Assembly: GCA_965216585.1 (NCBI GenBank)
Contig: CBDCGC010000003.1
Coordinates: forward strand, 4,526,001 to 4,590,000
Source of the DNA: CADEER01 sp965216585
GTDB lineage: Bacteria; Desulfobacterota; Binatia; HRBIN30; CADEER01
Direction: 5' to 3'
Length of the DNA: 64,000 nt
Shown here: positions 15,306 through 27,053 of the stretch, piece after piece
Layout: each line of letters opens with the position of its first letter
How positions within the stretch are numbered: position 1 is the stretch's first letter
Program-made: the position numbers and the translations under genes
The notes under the pieces: model-generated
Database searches by the model: none
What the model was told of the DNA's origin: nothing
What the model saw: the letters and a program-made list of their open reading frames with translations, nothing else

Positions 15306-18300
15306 ATGTCGTTGATTTCGGGGGGAGATTCGCGCAGCCGTGCGGCCGGTGCCGGCCCTGCAGGCTGGCTCTTGTGTGCACTGTTTTCCTTGGCACTTTC
15401 CGCTCCTATGGCACATGGCCAGTGTGAGGCGGACTGCGACGGCGATCTGAGGGTCGGAGTCAACGAGCTGATTACGGCGGTGGGCATTGCCCTGGGCGAT
15501 CGCAATCTCGCCGATTGTCCGGCCGCCGACGGCAACCGCGACGGGCGGGTCACCGTCGCCGATCTGATCTCCGGTGTGGGGCGATCTCTGCAAGGCTGCC
15601 CGAGCACGCCGACGCCGACGTTTACCAACACGCCGACTCTGACCCCGACCAATACATCGACGCCAACGCCGACCAATACACCGACGACGACGCCGACCAA
15701 TACGCCATCTAACACACCGACCCTGACGCCGACGAATACACCGACCAACACACCGACCCTGACGCCGACCAACACGCCGACACCGACCAGCACCAACACG
15801 CCGACCATCACGCCGACGGCGACGGCGACCAACACGGCGACTCAGACACCGACCAATACCGACACGCCGACCGAGACACCGACCGAGACGCCGACGGACA
15901 CCCCGACCGAGACACCGACAGCCACCGACACGCCGACGGAGACCTTCACTCCCTCGGCGACAGCCACGGCCACCGACACGCCGACGGTGACACCGACGCC
16001 TACCGACACGGCGACGAGCACGCCGACGCCGACCGACACGCCAACCCCGACCGAGACGCCGACACCGACCGAGACGCCGACCGTGACGAATACACCGACA
16101 CCGACCGATACGGCGACCGAGACGCCGACGGCTACAGAGACGCCGACGGCAACCGAGACGCCGACGCCGACCGACACGCCAACCGACACGCCGACGGCGA
16201 CCGACACGCCGACCTTTACGCCGACGCCGACGAATACCCAACCGCCATTCTTCGGCCGGGCGCGACGGATCAACGTCGGCAATTCCTGTGGTGGCCCGCG
16301 CGACATCGCTCTGACCGAGATCGATGGCGCGGAGTTCATCGATGCGGTTACGGCGATGCAGGTCGCGAACGGTGCCCGCGTTCACATCGGACTGAATTTC
16401 GGAACCTTCCAGCACTCGCCCTGTTTCGATACCGAGCAGTTGCCGGTTGCCATTGCGGTTGGCGACCTCGATGAGGACGGCTTCGACGATCTGGTAACCG
16501 CCAACAAGATTGGCGACTCCGTTTCCGTGCTGTTGCGCGTGATGCCTACGGCAACTCCCGAGCCGACACCGGGCGCCGGTTTGGCCGGCGATCTGATGTT
16601 TACCCAAACGTCCTACGCGGTCGGTTCGACGCCCACCGGTGTGGCGATCGGAGATGTCAACGGGGATACGCATCTCGACATCGTCAGTGCGGATCAGGGT
16701 GCCGGGCGCATCTCGGTGCTGCTCGGCGACGGTACGGGTCTGTTTGCGCCGGCGGTCTCCTTCTTTGCCGGCGCCGGTGTCACCGACGTTGCCCTAGGCG
16801 ACATGGATGGCCAGAACGGAATCGACGTGGTGACGGCCAACCAGGCCGCTGGTACGGTCTCGGTGCTGGCTCGCACGGTGGAAGGTTTCGGTCCCGAGGA
16901 AGAGCCGTTCATACCGGCTGTCAATTTTGACGTCGGAACCGGCCCGGCCGCCATTGCCCTCGCCGATCTCGACGCGAAGAACGGCCTCGACATCGTCACT
17001 GCCAATCAATCCGCCGGCACGGTGTCGATTCTCCTGCGCGGCACCGGTGCGCTAGCCAGCGCCGAAGCGGTCGAGCAGACGTTGACCGTGTCCGTCGGTG
17101 TCAATCCTTTCGACGTCGCGATCGCCGACATGGATCTCGATGGCACGCTCGACATTCTGACCGCCAACTTCGCTACGAACGATGTAACGCTGTTACTCAA
17201 CACCGGCGACTTCGGGACGCCGGAAGAGCCGCCGTTCGTCAATCCGATCCGCGAGGAGCCTTTCAGCCCGTACGGGGTCGGCACTGGACCGAGAGCTCTG
17301 GCGGTCGGCCACCTCGATACGGACGATCGGCTGGACGTGATCACAGCCAACGAAACGCAGAATTCTCTGTCGGTTCTGCGCACCGGACCGGATCCGACCT
17401 CGACTCCGTCGACGCCGACGGCGACGCCGACGGATACACCGACGTCGACGTCGACGCCGACGATACCGACAGCGACTTCGACGGCGACCGGCACGGTCAC
17501 GCCGACGCCGACCCAAAGGGCGTTTGTCAATCCGTTCAGTGTCTCGGTCGGCGGCACCGGCCCGCGCGATGCGGTGATCGCCGATTTTGACGGTGACGGC
17601 AACGGCGACATCGTCGTTGCGAATGAAACCAGCCAGAACGTTTCGATCTTGATCGGCGACGGCGCTGGGGCGTTCTCCGCCTTGCCCGAGCTGGCGGTCG
17701 GCGGCAACATCCTGTCCGTCTCTGTCGTCGACCTCGACGCCGATTCCAACATGGACATCCTCGTCCCCATCGAGGCGCCGAGCGCCGTCGGTGTCTTTTT
17801 CGGCACGGGTGACGAAAACGACCCGGTCGAGAGCCTCCGATTGTTCCCGATCGGCGGCGGGGCAACTTCTCCGCAGGATCTGGTCGTTGCCGATCTGGAC
17901 GGTCTGAACGGCCTCGACCTCGCGGTTGCCAACGGCGCGACCTCGACTGTTTCGGTGCTCTTGCGCAGCACCGATGGCTTCGGCCCGGGAGAGGCGCCGT
18001 TCTCACCGGAAGTCGCCTATCCGGTTTCGGCCGGTGGCTCGCCTGCCGGTTTGGCGGCCGGCGACCTCGACGGAGTCAACGGACTGGACCTGATCACCGC
18101 CAACATGGCCGGTGCGAACGTATCGGTGCTGCTCAACGACGGTGCCGGGGCTTTTGCGCCGCCGACCAACTTCTCGGCCGGTACGAACCCCGCTGCTGTG
18201 GCGATTGGCGATGTCAATGCTGACATGCATGCCGATGTCGTTGCGGCGAACAGGGGCTCGTCGATGGGCTCGTCGTCGACGGTGAGTGTGTTCTTAGGCG

Positions 18301-18635
18301 ACGGCACGGGTGGATTGGCTGCGGCCGACAACTACCGGCCCGACCGCGGCACATCCCCACTGGCACCGCTGGCGGTGGCGATCGGCGAGCTCAACGGCGA
18401 CATGATCGTCGATCTGCTCGTCGCCAACAGCCAGGTGGGTCGCGTGGGGATGCTCTTCGGCACCGGCCTGGACGATCTCTTCCGCGACGCCAACCAGACG
18501 GCGTTTGCCAACGTCGGCAGCGTGCCGAGCTCGGTTCACCTCGGCGATCTGGATGGCAACTCGACTTTGGATGCAGTCACCGCGAATTTCGGAAGCAATT
18601 CTGTTTCGGTTCTTCTCGGACCCGATCTGCCGTAG
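15306..18635 (+). CDS. large secreted FG-GAP/VCBS-repeat protein with dockerin-like repeats and Thr/Pro linkers
   Basis: This protein has about 1,109 residues. After a signal peptide (LLCALFSLALSAPMAHG, then Q), residues 40-98 hold two Ca-binding dockerin-like repeats (CDGDLRVGVNELITAVGIAL and GNRDGRVTVADLISGVGRSL) with paired cysteines. Residues about 99-313 are an almost pure T-P-T-x-T linker. FG-GAP/VCBS beta-propeller repeats follow, each with a D-x-D-x-D-G-x-x-D loop (DLDEDGFDDLVTAN, DVNGDTHLDIVSAD). A second T/P linker (about 698-735) separates the second propeller-like block. FG-GAP proteins mediate adhesion or ligand binding. There is no C-terminal anchor. The frame is open back to 15162; 15306 puts the signal peptide near the N-terminus, but no strong Shine-Dalgarno is visible. 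Confidence 0.75.
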   Translation: MSLISGGDSRSRAAGAGPAGWLLCALFSLALSAPMAHGQCEADCDGDLRVGVNELITAVGIALGDRNLADCPAADGNRDGRVTVADLISGVGRSLQGCPSTPTPTFTNTPTLTPTNTSTPTPTNTPTTTPTNTPSNTPTLTPTNTPTNTPTLTPTNTPTPTSTNTPTITPTATATNTATQTPTNTDTPTETPTETPTDTPTETPTATDTPTETFTPSATATATDTPTVTPTPTDTATSTPTPTDTPTPTETPTPTETPTVTNTPTPTDTATETPTATETPTATETPTPTDTPTDTPTATDTPTFTPTPTNTQPPFFGRARRINVGNSCGGPRDIALTEIDGAEFIDAVTAMQVANGARVHIGLNFGTFQHSPCFDTEQLPVAIAVGDLDEDGFDDLVTANKIGDSVSVLLRVMPTATPEPTPGAGLAGDLMFTQTSYAVGSTPTGVAIGDVNGDTHLDIVSADQGAGRISVLLGDGTGLFAPAVSFFAGAGVTDVALGDMDGQNGIDVVTANQAAGTVSVLARTVEGFGPEEEPFIPAVNFDVGTGPAAIALADLDAKNGLDIVTANQSAGTVSILLRGTGALASAEAVEQTLTVSVGVNPFDVAIADMDLDGTLDILTANFATNDVTLLLNTGDFGTPEEPPFVNPIREEPFSPYGVGTGPRALAVGHLDTDDRLDVITANETQNSLSVLRTGPDPTSTPSTPTATPTDTPTSTSTPTIPTATSTATGTVTPTPTQRAFVNPFSVSVGGTGPRDAVIADFDGDGNGDIVVANETSQNVSILIGDGAGAFSALPELAVGGNILSVSVVDLDADSNMDILVPIEAPSAVGVFFGTGDENDPVESLRLFPIGGGATSPQDLVVADLDGLNGLDLAVANGATSTVSVLLRSTDGFGPGEAPFSPEVAYPVSAGGSPAGLAAGDLDGVNGLDLITANMAGANVSVLLNDGAGAFAPPTNFSAGTNPAAVAIGDVNADMHADVVAANRGSSMGSSSTVSVFLGDGTGGLAAADNYRPDRGTSPLAPLAVAIGELNGDMIVDLLVANSQVGRVGMLFGTGLDDLFRDANQTAFANVGSVPSSVHLGDLDGNSTLDAVTANFGSNSVSVLLGPDLP
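15603..16245 (+). repeat. low-complexity tandem repeat encoding the Thr/Pro linker
   Basis: About 640 bp built from variants of the 6- to 9-base unit ACGCCGACC/ACACCGACC, coding for T-P-T-x-T. Many near-identical stretches (for example GACACGCCGACCGAGACACC) make slippage and recombination likely. Long open frames on the opposite strand here are an artefact of the repeat. Confidence 0.85.
17398..17515 (+). repeat. second Thr/Pro-linker repeat
   Basis: A shorter version of the same low-complexity unit (GACGCCGACGGCGACGCCGA-like) encodes a T/P-rich hinge between two FG-GAP blocks of the same protein. Confidence 0.7.
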
Positions 18636-18677
18636 TAGGGTGCGAGTGACTAGCTCTCGTGTAGGGAGGAAATGAAC

Positions 18678-19235
18678 ATGATCAAACGTAGTGCGATCGT
18701 ATCCCTGGCGGCGCTTCTCGTCGCCGGAGTCGGCCCGGCGGTAGCCGGGACGAAATACCTGTCCAATATCGTGCCGCTGTCGACCGGTACGCCGACGCTC
18801 TCCAACAAGAGCAAGGTGCTCTTCAAGGAACAGGGCATCCTCAAGGCCAAGCTGAAGGGGGTCATGGCGCCGGGCGCGGTGACGACCGACGGGTCTTTCA
18901 AGGATGGCATTCTCACCGGCGATGAATACGTCGTGGTGGTGACCGGCGTGCTCCCTTCGGTCGGTATCGACTTCGAGATCAATCTGATCGTCGAGCTGAA
19001 GAACGGCACCGGGTCCGTCAAGGGCGATGGCAGCGCCCTCTTTTCTCTCATTCCCGGTGGCTTGGTTCGCTCGGTGATCATCACCGGAACCGAAGTGCAC
19101 GGGCCGTTGGGGGTCGCCAACGTTGCGGCTTGTGGCACGAACCTCAGCGCCTCAGACGGAATTTCCTTTCCGCCGGCGCCAAACCCATGTGCCGGCGGCA
19201 GCTTCATCGGCGAAGCGGGAATTGAGGTTCCGTAG
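18678..19235 (+). CDS. secreted protein of unknown family, first of a tandem pair
   Basis: The precursor of 185 residues has a signal peptide MIKRSAIVSLAALLVAGVG, cleaved near PAVAG. The mature protein starts GTKYLSNIVPLSTGTPTLSN, carries a TGDEYVVVVTG strand pattern, and ends with SDGISFPPAPNPCAGG and a final GIEVP. It contains one cysteine pair and looks all-beta. The next gene encodes a clear paralogue. The start at 18678 has GGAGGA seven bases upstream, better spaced than the ATG at 18672. I do not recognise the family; a periplasmic or surface binding protein is plausible. Confidence 0.7.
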   Translation: MIKRSAIVSLAALLVAGVGPAVAGTKYLSNIVPLSTGTPTLSNKSKVLFKEQGILKAKLKGVMAPGAVTTDGSFKDGILTGDEYVVVVTGVLPSVGIDFEINLIVELKNGTGSVKGDGSALFSLIPGGLVRSVIITGTEVHGPLGVANVAACGTNLSASDGISFPPAPNPCAGGSFIGEAGIEVP

Positions 19236-19262
19236 AATCAACCCGAACCGTTCCGCTTTGCC

Positions 19263-19832
19263 ATGAGCTCTTTTCAAAATCCTCTCGCTTGCCTCGTAGC
19301 TGTAGCGCTGTTGCTGCCGTCTGCTCCGCTGCTGGCCGGCACCAAGCGCCTGACCAGCATCGTGCCGGTGGCAACCTCGTCGCCGACCCTGTTGCCGAAC
19401 AGCAAGATCCTGGTCAAGGACAACGGACTGCTCAAGCTGACGCTCAAGGGCGTGCAGACCGCGTCGGGCGCGTTGGCGACGTCGGACAAGTCCCTCAAGA
19501 GTGGAAACGTCACCGGCGATGAATACGCCGTCATCCTGAGCGGCAAAATCATTGCGCTCAACCTCGAAATCGAGCTCGGCGTGCTGATCGAGATGAAAGA
19601 GGGGAAGGGGACAACCAAGATCGACATTTCGCATGTCTTTGGCCTGTTCCCGAACGGTCTGGCGAAGACCATCGCCTGGGGGAACGTCGAAGTCTACGGT
19701 CCGGTTGGCACCAACAACCTCGAGGCCTGCCAGAACAACATGGACCTGTCGGATGGACTGAGCTTCCCGCCGGCGCCGCACCCCTGCGTCGGCGGCACGC
19801 ATATCGGCAGCGGCGGTATCGTCGACCCGTAG
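19263..19832 (+). CDS. secreted protein of unknown family, second of a tandem pair
   Basis: This 189-residue paralogue of the preceding protein has a signal peptide ending in PLLAG and a mature start GTKRLTSIVPVATSSPTLLPN. The shared TGDEYAVILSG strand follows, and then the same C-terminal block SDGLSFPPAPHPCVGG with final GIVDP. The pair aligns over its whole length at moderate identity, so it is an old tandem duplication. The 27-base gap suggests one transcript. No Shine-Dalgarno is obvious. Function unknown. Confidence 0.68.
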   Translation: MSSFQNPLACLVAVALLLPSAPLLAGTKRLTSIVPVATSSPTLLPNSKILVKDNGLLKLTLKGVQTASGALATSDKSLKSGNVTGDEYAVILSGKIIALNLEIELGVLIEMKEGKGTTKIDISHVFGLFPNGLAKTIAWGNVEVYGPVGTNNLEACQNNMDLSDGLSFPPAPHPCVGGTHIGSGGIVDP

Positions 19833-19897
19833 TTGGGATATCGCCGCGCCACTCTTGCGCCGGATCGTCGCGGCCGACGGTTGTCCTTCAGCCGATG

Positions 19898-22255
19898 CTA
19901 GGATCCAAAGCGGTAGCCGATGCGGACTCCCATCGTCTTGGGTTCGTCCAGCGCGGTCGACAGTGGCCAGCCGATCAGGGAGCTGCTGACGATCTGGCTT
20001 TGGATGATGTCCTCGTCGGTCAGATTCTCGACGAAGCCTTCGACTGACCAGCGCGTGTCCGCGCTCGACCACGATAGTCGCAGATCCCACTTGGTGTAGT
20101 TGTCCTGCTTGTCGGTGGTGTCGTTGGCGGCGCGGAAGAAGACGTCGTCGGAAGCGTAGAAGTTGACTCGCGGCGTCAGCGTACCGAAGTCGCCAATTCC
20201 GAAGTCGTATTGAGCGGCGAGGTTCAGCGTGTAGCGCGGCGCCCGCGGCAGATCGTTGCCGGAAAAATCGGTAAGAGTGCGAAATCGATCCTCTTCGCGA
20301 AATCCCTCGAAGCTGTCGAAGGTGGCGTTCAAATAGGAGGCGTTGGCAATGATCGTCGCCTCGGGAACGGGTTGTGCTACCAGCTCGGTCTCCACCCCCC
20401 AGACCGTCGCTTCGGCGGCGTTCTGGGTGACGAACACATTCTCGGCAACCGTGGTGACTTGCAGATCCTGGTAGTCGTAGTAGAAGGTGGTGAGGTTGAG
20501 GAGCAGGCGGTTGTCGAGAAGCCGGTTCTTGCTGCCGACCTCATACGCCCAGATGAGCTCCGGCGCGGCGTTGCCGAGGGTGCGGCCGGTCGGGCGACCG
20601 TCGCCGTCGAGCTCGGCCGCGGTTTGAATCGTGCCTGCCTTGTAGCCGCGTGACACCGACGCGTAGAGCATTCCCTGCTCGCTCCACGTCCAGTCCGCCC
20701 CGATCTTTCCGGTGACGGCGTCCCAGGTGTCGCGATCATCGGCCTGCGTCCCGGGGATGAACGCTTCGGTGTCGGTAGGAAAGAGGAAGACCGGCTTCTG
20801 CACGAAGGCCGAGGATTTTTCGTCGAAGGAGTAGCGCAAACCGGCGCTCAGACGGAGGTCCTGCCACAGCGTGTAGTCGAGCTGGCCGAAAGTGGCGTAG
20901 GAACGCGCGTCGCGCGTGGTGAGCTGCGTCGTCGTGAGCTCCAGCGCCCCCGGTTGGATGGGGTTCATCGAAAACGGAAACGAGCGGCCGCCAATCGTCA
21001 GGTCTTCCTTGGAGTTGAGAAAAAACACGCCGAACACCCACTCCAGTGGGTCCGCCGCCGTGGAGGCAAGGCGGATTTCGGAAACCAACTCACTAACCTC
21101 ATCGTCGAAGCCGATGACGAGCAGCGGGATGTCGGCGATGTCCGAATCGAGTCTCCGTTCGTCGTCGCGGTCGCTGTAGGACAGCAGCGCACTCAATCTG
21201 CCGTCGCCGAGCAGCGGTAGGGTTCGAAGATCCCAATCGAGTTGCGCTTGGACTCCCCACTGGTTCTCGTCGCGGTTGCCGATGTGGTCGGCGCGCACCT
21301 GGCGCGGATCTCTGGGGTTGGCGCTGGCTTGGTTGACCCCATAGAGGTCGAGCGGGTCGGCTGTGGGGTCGAGGAAGATCTCGTTCGGATAGTCGCCGAG
21401 CAACTTGTTGGCGACGCCGACTCCGCCGCGATGCGCGTAGGTCGACCGCACCGTCAGCTTCGCCTGTTCGCTGAGGTCGAAGAGCAACTGTAGTCTGCCG
21501 CCGAGATCGCGAGCGTCGTCGGCGTCGTGCGCGCGCCGCGACGTCTCGAGGTTGCGCTGAAAGCCGTCGCGGTCCTCGTGCACCAAGCTCAGGCGGGCGA
21601 GGACGCGGTCGCCGATGAAGGGAGCGTTGAGGATCGCCCGCGAGCGAATCTGGTCGAAGGTCCCGACCTGAATGTCGCCGGCCAGCTCGAGCTCCGGCTG
21701 CGGTGGGTTCGAGATCACGTTGATCGCACCGCCGGTGGCGTTGCGCCCGTAGAGGGTTCCCTGCGGGCCGCGCAATACCTCGACGCGCTGGACATCGAAG
21801 AAGGTCAACACCTCAGGTGCCGCGTTGGCGTTGATGTAGACACCATCGACGTGAAAAGCGGCCGAGCGATCGCCGCCGGCCGAAGAAACGCCGCGGATCG
21901 TGATACCGCCGCCGCCGAGCGGCCCACCGAGCGTGCGACCGTAGTGGAAGTTGGGAATGACAAAGGCGAGGTCTTCGAATTCCTCCATTCCCGCGGCGTC
22001 GAGCTCGGCGCCGGAGAAGGCCGAAATCGACAGTGGAGTGTCCTGCAGCACCGTCTCGCGCTTCTGCGCCGTGACGACGATCTCTTCGATGCCATGCACC
22101 TCCGTCACATCGCTCTGAGCCGCCGCCGGTGCGGAACCTCCGCCGCTCAGGAGGCTTGCAAGACAGGCGAGTACCGCGATCTCACGGCGGCGCGTTCGCG
22201 GTACCGTCTGGATTGGGATGCGCGCGTCGAGCTCGCCACGCTGAGTCGCCGCCAT
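19898..22255 (-). CDS. TonB-dependent outer-membrane receptor
   Basis: This 785-residue protein has a signal peptide with processing near SAPAAAQ. It also has a TonB-box-like EEIVVTAQKRETVLQDTPLS, a plug domain (ELDAAGMEEFEDLAFVIPN, ITIRGVSSAGGDRSAAFHVDG, VEVLRGPQGTLYGRNATGG) and a 22-strand barrel ending in GVRIGYRFGS with a terminal aromatic-bearing strand. The VTAQKR and QGTLYGRNATGGAINV motifs are typical of proteobacterial receptors with broad hydrophobic or carbohydrate substrates rather than classical siderophores. The substrate cannot be read. GAAGGGGGGAATGA precedes the ATG. No TonB, ExbB or transport partner is adjacent. Confidence 0.92.
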   Translation of the reverse strand: MAATQRGELDARIPIQTVPRTRRREIAVLACLASLLSGGGSAPAAAQSDVTEVHGIEEIVVTAQKRETVLQDTPLSISAFSGAELDAAGMEEFEDLAFVIPNFHYGRTLGGPLGGGGITIRGVSSAGGDRSAAFHVDGVYINANAAPEVLTFFDVQRVEVLRGPQGTLYGRNATGGAINVISNPPQPELELAGDIQVGTFDQIRSRAILNAPFIGDRVLARLSLVHEDRDGFQRNLETSRRAHDADDARDLGGRLQLLFDLSEQAKLTVRSTYAHRGGVGVANKLLGDYPNEIFLDPTADPLDLYGVNQASANPRDPRQVRADHIGNRDENQWGVQAQLDWDLRTLPLLGDGRLSALLSYSDRDDERRLDSDIADIPLLVIGFDDEVSELVSEIRLASTAADPLEWVFGVFFLNSKEDLTIGGRSFPFSMNPIQPGALELTTTQLTTRDARSYATFGQLDYTLWQDLRLSAGLRYSFDEKSSAFVQKPVFLFPTDTEAFIPGTQADDRDTWDAVTGKIGADWTWSEQGMLYASVSRGYKAGTIQTAAELDGDGRPTGRTLGNAAPELIWAYEVGSKNRLLDNRLLLNLTTFYYDYQDLQVTTVAENVFVTQNAAEATVWGVETELVAQPVPEATIIANASYLNATFDSFEGFREEDRFRTLTDFSGNDLPRAPRYTLNLAAQYDFGIGDFGTLTPRVNFYASDDVFFRAANDTTDKQDNYTKWDLRLSWSSADTRWSVEGFVENLTDEDIIQSQIVSSSLIGWPLSTALDEPKTMGVRIGYRFGS

Positions 22256-22372
22256 TCATTCCCCCCTTCGTGTCGCCGCTGCAATGCCCTGCGAGATGCA
22301 CTGCGAACCATCGCCCGCAATCCAACGTCAATTGGATCTAGATCACAACCGTTCGGATGCGAGCCACTCACA

Positions 22373-23098
22373 TCACAGATGCGAGCGCAGGAAGCCGACG
22401 GCGCGAGGCCAGGCGCGTTTGGCGACTTCGGGCCGATACGTTTCCGGGCGGCTGTCGTTGAAGAAGGCGTGTCCGGCGCCCTGGTAGATCTCGATCGCGA
22501 AGGTTTTTCCGCCGCTGTGTAGAATCGATCGCAGCTCTTCGACGTCTGCGCTCGGGATGATCGGGTCGTCGGCGCCGAAGAGGCCGAGGTAGGGGCAGCG
22601 CAGGTCTGCCGCCAGGGTGAGTGGGCTGGCCGGTTTGTGTGCCGGCGTGTGCGCGTAGCGCAGCATCCCGTACCAGGAAACGGCGGCGGCGAATCCGTCG
22701 CTGCTGCAGGCCGCCATCAGCGCGTACTGGCCGCCCATGCAAAAGCCGGTGATGCCGACGCGCCGGGCGTCGATATCGTCGCGGGCGCCGAGATAGGCCG
22801 CCGCGGCGTCGAGGTCGGCGAGCACCCGGCGGTCGTCCAGGGCGTTCATCCAGGCGACGATCGCGTCCATGTCGGCGAGCGCCGGCTTTCCCTCGCGCGT
22901 GTAGAGATCGATGGCGAGTGTCGTGAATCCCGCCGCGGCGAAGCGGCGGGCGACATCGCGGTAGTGGTCGGAGAGTCCGTGTACGTCGGGGATCAAGACG
23001 AGCGCCGCAGTGCCGGCACTGCCGGCCGGCGCCAGATAGGCGTCGATGCTCTCACCGTCGCGTGAAAACGAGACCTCTTGGCCGGCTGATGTGCTCAT
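22373..23098 (-). CDS. dienelactone hydrolase family protein
   Basis: This 241-residue alpha/beta hydrolase shows the dienelactone hydrolase triad: the nucleophile elbow GFCMGG with Cys, FGADDPIIP with Asp, and GAGHAFFND with His. VLIPDVHGLSDHYRDVARR and AIDLYTREGKP are also typical. The family opens dienelactones from chlorocatechol and related aromatic breakdown, which fits the intradiol dioxygenase elsewhere in the window, though many members have other esters as substrates. The start at 23098 (MSTSAGQEVSF) fits the family; an open frame extends 61 codons upstream without homology. Confidence 0.82.
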   Translation of the reverse strand: MSTSAGQEVSFSRDGESIDAYLAPAGSAGTAALVLIPDVHGLSDHYRDVARRFAAAGFTTLAIDLYTREGKPALADMDAIVAWMNALDDRRVLADLDAAAAYLGARDDIDARRVGITGFCMGGQYALMAACSSDGFAAAVSWYGMLRYAHTPAHKPASPLTLAADLRCPYLGLFGADDPIIPSADVEELRSILHSGGKTFAIEIYQGAGHAFFNDSRPETYRPEVAKRAWPRAVGFLRSHL

Positions 23099-23261
23099 CG
23101 ATGTCTGATAGCCGACGGCCGACGGCGGATAAAGCCCGGAGCTCGGGCGACTTGGGCGAGCAACGCCACCGGTGGGCGGAGACTTCATGAAGCATGAACA
23201 CGAAGGTCGTGGCCCTTGTCCGGCGAGGTTGTCTCGACCGGATCCGCGACCAAGGGGAATC

Positions 23262-23660
23262 TCATTGCGGGATTCGCTCAATGCCGTCGACTCGGTCGAA
23301 GCCTCGGTTGAATGACAGTATCGTTTCGACTCGGTGCCGTTTCATGGTAGCTGCGTGCAACGCGTCCCGGGCAGACAACGATGTCGTTTCCAGCAGAATG
23401 TTCTTTGCCTCGAGTAGATCGCGTTCCTCGATAGCGAGTACCTCATCGACAATTCCACGGAGGGTTTGGAAGGCCGGACCAATTGCGGAGCGCCGGTCGA
23501 TCCGCGAGTAGCGGTGGAGGATCTCCTGAAGAACTTCGGCGTTGGTGACGAGGCGTTCGTTGCTCGCGACCAATTGCTCGAGAAGGTGTCCAGCTCGCAC
23601 TTTGTTGGGATGATCCGAGCCCACCAGGTACATAGCGACGTTGGAGTCAACGAAGATCAC
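23262..23660 (-). CDS. vapC: VapC-family PIN-domain toxin (VapBC pair 3)
   Basis: This 132-residue PIN-domain protein starts M-IFVDSNVAMYLVG with the first Asp. NAEVLQEILHRYSR carries the conserved Glu, SARDALHAATM the next Asp, and SFNRGFDRVDG the last acidic position. It belongs to the subgroup whose final motif is SFNRGFD and whose substrate is usually a structured RNA. The GTG start (23658-23660) overlaps the antitoxin stop (GTGA). The active site is complete. Confidence 0.88.
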   Translation of the reverse strand: MIFVDSNVAMYLVGSDHPNKVRAGHLLEQLVASNERLVTNAEVLQEILHRYSRIDRRSAIGPAFQTLRGIVDEVLAIEERDLLEAKNILLETTSLSARDALHAATMKRHRVETILSFNRGFDRVDGIERIPQ

Positions 23661-23911
23661 AGCTGCTGCTCGTACCCTTCTTCTATCTCACTCAACATCT
23701 GCTCGATGTCGCAAGTGGGAAACGAGTGCTTCATGCCGGCGCGCAAAGCTGCGAGCTTACGAGCAGCAACCGTCGTGGGCTCAGTGCGAAGCTTCTCTCG
23801 CAAGACTTGCCTCACCCATTCAGCGAGGCTCATGCCGTTGCGTTTCGCTGCACTCCGCATCTTACGGAAGTCACCGTCGTCGATCAGCACCTGCATCCGC
23901 TTTGTGCTCAT
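23657..23911 (-). CDS. vapB: VapB-like antitoxin (VapBC pair 3)
   Basis: This 84-residue protein begins MSTKRMQVLIDDGDFRKMRS, continuing AAKRNGMSLAEWVRQVLRE, the ribbon-helix-helix pattern. The C-terminal tail is acidic and hydrophobic (CDIEQMLSEIEEGYEQQL) and should block the toxin. The start at 23911 is chosen because the upstream extension has no homology and crosses the palindrome at 23927-23946. It overlaps the toxin gene by four bases. Confidence 0.82.
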   Translation of the reverse strand: MSTKRMQVLIDDGDFRKMRSAAKRNGMSLAEWVRQVLREKLRTEPTTVAARKLAALRAGMKHSFPTCDIEQMLSEIEEGYEQQL

Positions 23912-23926
23912 AAGGGAGTGTCTTTC

Positions 23927-23946
23927 TGACTCATGTAGGTGAGTCA
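23927..23946. promoter_or_regulatory. inverted repeat upstream of VapB, candidate operator
   Basis: TGACTCA-N6-TGAGTCA is a perfect 7-bp inverted repeat ending 16 bases before the antitoxin start on the minus strand. It is well placed for autorepression by the VapBC complex. Confidence 0.5.
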
Positions 23947-24109
23947 AGCTGTCCGAGGCGCTCTTGTGTGTGAAGGGGAGCCCCGTAGGGGCTTGGATGA
24001 TTTCAGCCGCGCGCATGAGCGCCCGGCGGTGGGGAAGAGAAACGGGCGAAGATGAGTACGAACGACAGCGCCGAGGGCTGAAGCCCACGGCTGAGGAGCG
24101 CAGTGAGTT

Positions 24110-26917
<2,808 letters not shown>

Positions 26918-27053
26918 CGTCGATCTCCATCCGGCCGCTTGCATGACCATAGGATGATGGAAGCACAAAACCCAAGGGAATGGGGAATTGCCCGCGGCCC
27001 GGATGATGGACATGCCATCAGTTGCAACCTGGATTCGGTCGGTTTCGGGTGAC

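Noticed and set aside
15603..16245. Possible CRISPR array in the repeated region
   Set aside because: Repeat units are 6-9 bases with no constant spacer length and are fully in frame as T-P-T-x-T. No cas genes are nearby.
15224..17971. Long minus-strand frames opposite the FG-GAP protein, some reading GVGVxVGVxV
   Set aside because: They are reverse translations of the Thr/Pro repeat and the FG-GAP repeats; there is no start context and no domain.
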